Assembly (NCBI GenBank): GCA_029934915.1
Contig: JAOZLI010000125.1
Coordinates: 1 to 7,658 of the forward strand
Length of the DNA stretch: 7,658 nucleotides
Source: Desulfocapsa sp.
GTDB taxonomy: Bacteria; Desulfobacterota; Desulfobulbia; Desulfobulbales; Desulfocapsaceae
Direction: 5' to 3'
Shown: positions 1 through 7,658 of the stretch, piece by piece
How the letters are laid out: every line of letters begins with the position of its first letter
How positions within the stretch are numbered: position 1 is the first letter of the stretch
The notes under the pieces: generated by a model
The model's database searches: none
What the model was told of the DNA's origin: nothing
Seen by the model: only the letters and a program-made list of their open reading frames with translations
Program-made: the position numbers and the translations under genes

Positions 1-1
1 A

Positions 2-106
2 AAACAAAAAATGGCTAAGCGGCGTAGAATCCGTCGGAGAAGTGTGACTGAAGTATGGTTCGTGGATAAACTGTTTTCGTTGCACATGGGTCCACTTTTT
101 CAGTAA
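2..106 (+). CDS. possible short basic ORF, perhaps the 3' end of a gene running in from the left
   Basis: An open frame runs from the left edge to a TAA at 104-106. The first ATG is at 11 and would give 31 residues starting MAKRRRIRRRSVTEVWF, with a very basic N-terminal third. No Shine-Dalgarno can be seen in the ten bases before that ATG, and the frame stays open to the window edge, so it may be the tail of a longer protein. Its last codons and stop lie inside an inverted repeat (94-108), and the stretch reading GGGTCCACTTTTTCAG recalls the ends of some insertion sequences, so a transposon remnant is one guess. I do not recognise the peptide, and it may be a chance ORF. Confidence 0.2.
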   Translation, partial: KQKMAKRRRIRRRSVTEVWFVDKLFSLHMGPLFQ

Positions 107-178
107 AAGAAAAACTCGTCTTCTTCTTTTATTTCTTCAGTTTTACTGAAAAAAGTCAAGCTGTTTTTCTTTTAGCTG
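94..178. repeat. nested inverted repeats with competing pairings
   Basis: The left segment 94-108 (ACTTTTTCAGTAAAA) is the reverse complement of 141-156, apart from one extra A in the right copy, with 32 bases between the arms. The overlapping segment 101-115 (CAGTAAAAGAAAAAC) also pairs with 163-178: 12 bases match perfectly (104-115 with 163-174), followed by three more pairs after a one-base bulge. A third, local hairpin is TTCAGT-TTT-ACTGAA at 136-150. The first two pairings share 101-108 and cannot form together. The arms are GC-poor and no clean T-tract follows them, so this is not a standard intrinsic terminator. It could be the end of a mobile element, a protein-binding site or a switchable RNA structure. 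The repeats are visible in the sequence; the function is unknown. Confidence 0.6.
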
Positions 179-259
179 TATTCGATACCTGTATCAAACA
201 TTCTTCTCCACTACACTTTTTGGGGCGTTGTTTTATCTACCAGTTGATGCAAACAAAAT

Positions 260-286
260 AATATGTTTTTTGTGAAAAATCATATT
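260..286. repeat. AT-rich hairpin
   Basis: Arms 260-271 and 275-286 pair over 11 of 12 positions, with a single T-T mismatch and a three-base GTG loop. The stem is almost all A-T (one G-C pair), and no T-run follows it on either strand, so it is not a typical terminator. It may be a cruciform or protein-binding dyad, or simply AT-rich sequence. Confidence 0.5.
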
Positions 287-296
287 TGACCTTTGA

Positions 297-335
297 ATAT
301 TAGCTGACAATCAAGAGTAAACACGTTGCTAATAT
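297..335. repeat. 8-bp perfect inverted repeat
   Basis: ATATTAGC at 297-304 is exactly repeated in inverse as GCTAATAT at 328-335, 23 bases apart (centre to centre 31, close to three helical turns). That geometry would suit a dimeric regulator bound to half-sites on one DNA face. It lies about 60 bp upstream of the candidate -35 box of vapBC. Function is not known. Confidence 0.4.
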
Positions 336-362
336 GCTTCAGGATCTCCTTATCGGATCGTC

Positions 363-391
363 GAGATGTTCTAATTTGTTTCGAACATGTC
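363..391. promoter_or_regulatory. candidate operator dyad of the vapBC promoter
   Basis: GAGATGTTC at 363-371 and GAACATGTC at 383-391 are inverted copies matching at 8 of 9 positions, including a perfect 6-bp core (366-371 with 383-388), around an 11-base centre. The dyad abuts the candidate -35 box at 392. VapB-type antitoxins, alone or with VapC, are known to bind palindromes at their own promoter, so autoregulation is the natural inference. The sequence shows only the dyad. Confidence 0.45.
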
Positions 392-420
392 TTGCATAAC
401 ACAACGAGTGTATATATATA
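392..420 (+). promoter_or_regulatory. candidate sigma70-type promoter for vapBC
   Basis: TTGCAT at 392-397 and TATATA at 415-420 are separated by 17 bases and lie 28 bases before the vapB start codon. The -10 register is uncertain because 411-421 is an alternating TA run. A short ACAC/GTGT dyad (399-402 and 408-411) occupies the spacer. The match to consensus is moderate. Confidence 0.45.
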
Positions 421-434
421 TAGCAAAACCCTAA

Positions 435-440
435 GAGGAG
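435..440 (+). promoter_or_regulatory. ribosome binding site of vapB
   Basis: GAGGAG stands seven bases before the ATG at 448 and fixes that start. Confidence 0.8.
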
Positions 441-447
441 AAAAATT

Positions 448-681
448 ATGGCAACAGGATCAATTTTTGTGAACAATCGTACACAGGCAGTTAGGCTTCC
501 GATTGAAACCAGGTTTCCTGAAGGCGTTAAGAATGTTATTGTACGTGTTTTTGGAAAAGATCGAATATTATCTCCAATTGAAAATTCATGGGATAGTTTC
601 TTCTTGTCCGAGGAGAAAGTGACAGATGATTTCATGACTGAACGTGCATCTCAGGAGCAGCAGGATCGAGAGGCCTTTTAA
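448..681 (+). CDS. vapB: VapB-family antitoxin (AbrB/MazE-like DNA-binding domain)
   Basis: This 77-residue protein has the two parts expected of a VapB/VagC/MvpT-type antitoxin. Residues 1-45 look like the swapped-hairpin AbrB/MazE DNA-binding domain, with the signature VNNRTQAVRLP (8-18), then FPEGVKNVIVR and a turn leading to ILSPIENSWDSFF (40-52). The acidic, glutamine-rich tail DDFMTERASQEQQDREAF (60-77) resembles the enteric VapB tail (DFM-x-N/E-R then QERE-x-F), which wraps the toxin. The expected role is to neutralise VapC by blocking its active site and to repress the shared promoter as a complex. The gene has a strong ribosome binding site and overlaps vapC by one base (TAATG), which indicates translational coupling. 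It is full length with no disruption. The family call is from remembered family motifs; the partner gene supports it strongly. Confidence 0.92.
   Translation: MATGSIFVNNRTQAVRLPIETRFPEGVKNVIVRVFGKDRILSPIENSWDSFFLSEEKVTDDFMTERASQEQQDREAF
668..673 (+). promoter_or_regulatory. ribosome binding site of vapC within the end of vapB
   Basis: GAGAGG lies inside the last vapB codons, seven bases before the vapC ATG at 681. It supports this start and coupled translation. Confidence 0.6.
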
Positions 682-1079
682 TGCTGAAGTACATGCTGGA
701 TACCAACATTGTTATTTATGTGATAAAAATGCGGCCTATCTCTGCTCTGGAAGTGTTTAATCTTCATGGTGGCCTGATGTGTATAAGTTCTATTACGTTT
801 GCAGAGTTGTTGCATGGTGTAGAGAAAAGTGCTCAACCTGAACACAATTTAAGGCAAGTAGAAGATTTTATTTCTCGGCTGGAAGTTCTGAATTATGACA
901 GTAAAGCCGCTGCTCATTACGGAGATATTCGTGCAGATCTTGAAAGAAAAGGAACAACAATAGGGATTAATGACCTTCATATTGCGGGGCATGCAAGAAG
1001 TGAGGCTATGGTTTTAGTTACAAACAATCTGCGTGAATTTGATCGTGTTGAAGGGCTGCGTTTGGATAACTGGGTATGA
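681..1079 (+). CDS. vapC: VapC-family PIN-domain toxin ribonuclease
   Basis: This 132-residue protein is a complete PIN-domain toxin of the enteric VapC/MvpA type, whose studied members cleave initiator tRNA-fMet in the anticodon loop when antitoxin is lost. The acidic metal-binding residues sit where that family has them: D7 in MLDTN, E42 in ITFAELLHG, and D98 in GINDLHIAGHA, with E119/D121 near the C-terminus after VTNN (113-116). The closing VEGLRLDNWV also matches the family tail. The start at 681 fits the usual MLKxMLDTN opening and overlaps the vapB stop. All catalytic acids are present, so the toxin is probably active. The DNA is more AT-rich than the neighbouring gltBD genes, which is consistent with acquisition of the pair. 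The tRNA target is inferred from family resemblance only. Confidence 0.93.
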   Translation: MLKYMLDTNIVIYVIKMRPISALEVFNLHGGLMCISSITFAELLHGVEKSAQPEHNLRQVEDFISRLEVLNYDSKAAAHYGDIRADLERKGTTIGINDLHIAGHARSEAMVLVTNNLREFDRVEGLRLDNWV

Positions 1080-1124
1080 CGACACTGGCTATCTCTGATA
1101 GTATCTTGATAAAGAAACCGCACT
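1080..1124. other. convergent intergenic gap with tandem small dyads
   Basis: The 45 bases between vapC and gltD, which converge here, contain CTATC-TCT-GATAG (1089-1101) followed at once by TATC-TT-GATA (1102-1111), so a TATCT(C)TGATA unit is repeated in tandem. Either dyad could form a weak hairpin in both transcripts. No T-run follows on either strand, so I do not call a standard terminator. Confidence 0.4.
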
Positions 1125-7021
<5,897 letters not shown>

Positions 7022-7026
7022 GATTG

Positions 7027-7032
7027 TTCCTC
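7027..7032 (-). promoter_or_regulatory. ribosome binding site of gltB
   Basis: GAGGAA on the minus strand is five bases before the gltB ATG. It overlaps the in-frame TGA that bounds the start. Confidence 0.75.
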
Positions 7033-7119
7033 AACGCCGCAGATTTCATTGTTGGTATCGTGTCTGTCTTGTTGTTTGTCTCGCTCTTGTTTTTCTGTTG
7101 TCCAGAGAATAAATGATCC

Positions 7120-7132
7120 CACCAAAATGGTG
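7120..7132. repeat. small dyad CACCA-AAA-TGGTG upstream of gltB
   Basis: Perfect 5-bp arms flank a three-base centre, about 100 bp upstream of the gltB start. It could be a regulator half-site pair or a tiny hairpin. There is no further evidence. Confidence 0.3.
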
Positions 7133-7141
7133 TGGATATAG

Positions 7142-7186
7142 AATCACTGTTTTTGACGTGATACAGATTCAAATCAGAAAGTGATT
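7142..7186. repeat. three ATCAC/GTGAT half-sites upstream of gltB
   Basis: AATCAC at 7142-7147 faces GTGAT at 7158-7162 and again GTGATT at 7181-7186, the last one inside the 3' end of the dsrE-like gene. The two GTGAT copies are 23 bases apart. This could be an operator array or the stem of a weak dsrE 3' hairpin. No T-run follows on the minus strand. Confidence 0.3.
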
Positions 7187-7521
7187 ATTTCGTATCCTTT
7201 ATCACGGTATGTAGCCATACTGGGGTGGCCGGACATATCGTCAAGCAGTGGCAGCCCCTGCTCCTTTGCCGCCTCAAGAGTTCCCAGTTTATTAGAACAG
7301 GCTTTACAAACTCCTTCTACAAGGCCCGCCTCCAGGTTCTTTTTCCATAATCCATTCAAGGGATTTCCTGGCTTCACCAGTTCGGGAATCAGGCTGACAG
7401 AGGCTCCTTCAAGGATGATTTTTGCTTCATGTCCTTTGGCTTTCATATCCAATGCGTTCAAAAGAACATGGATGAAACACATGGGATCTCCATTGAAGAC
7501 AAACATGGCGAATTTATTCAT
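7174..7521 (-). CDS. DsrE-family small protein
   Basis: This 115-residue soluble protein has the look of the DsrE/DsrF (YchN-like) fold: a short first strand MNKFAMFVFN, a helix, a second strand in HEAKIILEGASV (31-42), then a helix leading into LVEGVCKACSNKLG (67-80), and a final strand GYEIITF (109-115). Cysteines are at 15, 72 and 75. The CxxC at 72-75 falls roughly where DsrE-type sulfur carriers keep their active cysteine, so persulfide transfer or a related thiol role is possible but not shown. There is no signal peptide, so it is probably cytoplasmic. AGGGAG seven bases before the ATG supports the start, and the site overlaps the stop of the preceding cytochrome gene, which implies one operon. 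It is not specifically the DsrE of a dsrEFH cluster: no dsrF or dsrH lies downstream. Confidence 0.75.
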   Translation of the reverse strand: MNKFAMFVFNGDPMCFIHVLLNALDMKAKGHEAKIILEGASVSLIPELVKPGNPLNGLWKKNLEAGLVEGVCKACSNKLGTLEAAKEQGLPLLDDMSGHPSMATYRDKGYEIITF

Positions 7522-7528
7522 GATTGAA

Positions 7529-7534
7529 CTCCCT
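7529..7534 (-). promoter_or_regulatory. ribosome binding site of the dsrE-like gene
   Basis: AGGGAG on the minus strand is seven bases before the ATG and shares its first base with the end of the cytochrome stop codon region (TAAGGGAG), suggesting coupled translation. Confidence 0.75.
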
Positions 7535-7658
7535 TATTTTTTCTGATGACAATCGTTGCAAGAGACCGGCCCTGCTTCCTGACCTTTTTTGGATAAGTCT
7601 TTATGACATTTTTTGCACATGTTCATGACCACTTTTTTCTTCAGTTTGCCATCGACCT
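7534..7658 (-). CDS. multiheme c-type cytochrome (cytochrome c3/c7-like), C-terminal fragment
   Basis: Only the last 40 codons lie in the window; the gene enters from the right edge. The visible peptide has two haem c attachment motifs, CKKCH (7603-7617) and CNDCH (7546-7560), separated by the lysine-rich segment KDLSKKGQEAGPVS, and ends in HQKK. This spacing and ending closely resemble the C-terminus of the small periplasmic three- or four-haem cytochromes of the c7/c3 family from sulfate and metal reducers (for example PpcA, which ends in a CxxCH followed by KK). Such proteins shuttle electrons in the periplasm. The signal peptide and remaining haems would be outside the window. Thus the family is well supported, but the number of haems and the exact partner are unknown. 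The gene is followed at once by the dsrE-like gene. Confidence 0.85.
   Translation of the reverse strand, partial: VDGKLKKKVVMNMCKKCHKDLSKKGQEAGPVSCNDCHQKK

Larger units (their letters stand above)
107..447. other. AT-rich intergenic region upstream of vapBC
   Basis: About 340 bases lie between the left-edge ORF and vapB. I see no credible coding frame, tRNA or known RNA family. The region has low GC and contains four separate inverted repeats, listed individually, and ends with the vapBC promoter and ribosome binding site. I checked for integron attC-type core sites and for terminal repeats with a target-site duplication around vapBC and found none that convince. Confidence 0.7.
7022..7173 (-). 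promoter_or_regulatory. gltB upstream/leader region
   Basis: These 152 bases separate the dsrE-like stop from the gltB start and should hold the gltBD promoter if the operon is not read through from dsrE. Read in the direction of transcription, about 7035-7100 is markedly poor in T and rich in A and C (for example GACAAACAACAAGACAGACAC), which would give an unstructured leader. I find no convincing -35/-10 pair, no sigma54 -24/-12 element and no clear intrinsic terminator for dsrE. Two small dyads are listed separately. Confidence 0.5.

Noticed and set aside
94..178. Intrinsic terminator
   Set aside because: The stems are long but very GC-poor, the loops are large, and no clean T-run follows directly on either strand.
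411..421. TA dinucleotide run as a microsatellite
   Set aside because: Only about five units, and best explained as part of the -10 region.
1..447. Integron attC site or cassette boundary next to vapBC
   Set aside because: Toxin-antitoxin pairs often sit in integrons, but I could not find paired RYYYAAC/GTTRRRY core sites on either side of vapBC.
339..635. 98-codon minus-strand frame opposite the vapB promoter and vapB
   Set aside because: It lies antisense to the well-supported vapB gene and its promoter, has no recognisable domain, and is explained as a shadow frame.
7022..7173. Sigma54 promoter for gltBD
   Set aside because: Nitrogen genes often use sigma54, but no GG/GC pair with the -24/-12 spacing could be read on the minus strand.
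7174..7521. True dsrE of a dsrEFH sulfur-oxidation cluster
   Set aside because: No dsrF or dsrH follows; the next gene is gltB, and the protein matches the broad DsrE-like fold rather than that specific subunit.

Overview
The window looks like an ordinary chromosomal segment of an anaerobic or microaerophilic bacterium with multiheme cytochrome and sulfur metabolism, most plausibly a Desulfobacterota (former delta-proteobacterial) sulfur or sulfate metaboliser. This is inferred from the right edge, where a fragment with two CxxCH haem motifs (class III cytochrome c3/c7 style) sits directly upstream of a DsrE-like protein. The central glutamate synthase genes are strikingly similar to the enterobacterial GltB/GltD proteins as I remember them, so a gamma-proteobacterial host cannot be excluded.

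Layout from left to right: (1) Positions 1-447 are AT-rich and essentially non-coding. They hold one dubious basic ORF at the left edge, a cluster of nested inverted repeats (94-178), an AT hairpin (260-286), two further inverted repeats (297-335 and 363-391) and a candidate promoter (392-420). (2) Positions 448-1079 on the + strand are a complete type II toxin-antitoxin pair, VapB (AbrB/MazE-like fold) and VapC (PIN-domain RNase), overlapping by one base. (3) Positions 1125-7021 on the - strand are gltB-gltD, the large and small subunits of NADPH-dependent glutamate synthase (GOGAT), 13 non-coding bases apart and each with a clear ribosome binding site. vapC and gltD converge across 45 bp. 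(4) Positions 7022-7173 are the gltB leader/intergenic region, with a T-poor transcript leader and small dyads. (5) Positions 7174-7658 on the - strand hold dsrE-like and, upstream of it, the 3' end of a multiheme c-type cytochrome gene, 12 non-coding bases apart.

How the genes work together: GltB hydrolyses glutamine and channels the ammonia to an FMN site. There 2-oxoglutarate is aminated and reduced to glutamate with electrons that GltD takes from NADPH and passes through Fe-S clusters; this is the glutamate-forming half of the GS-GOGAT route. VapBC is an autonomous accessory module, more AT-rich than its neighbours. The cytochrome/DsrE pair is probably a separate redox or sulfur-relay unit.

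I did not find a convincing new system. The least explained parts are the structured 5' region in front of vapBC, with mutually exclusive pairings, and the cytochrome-DsrE pairing at the right edge.
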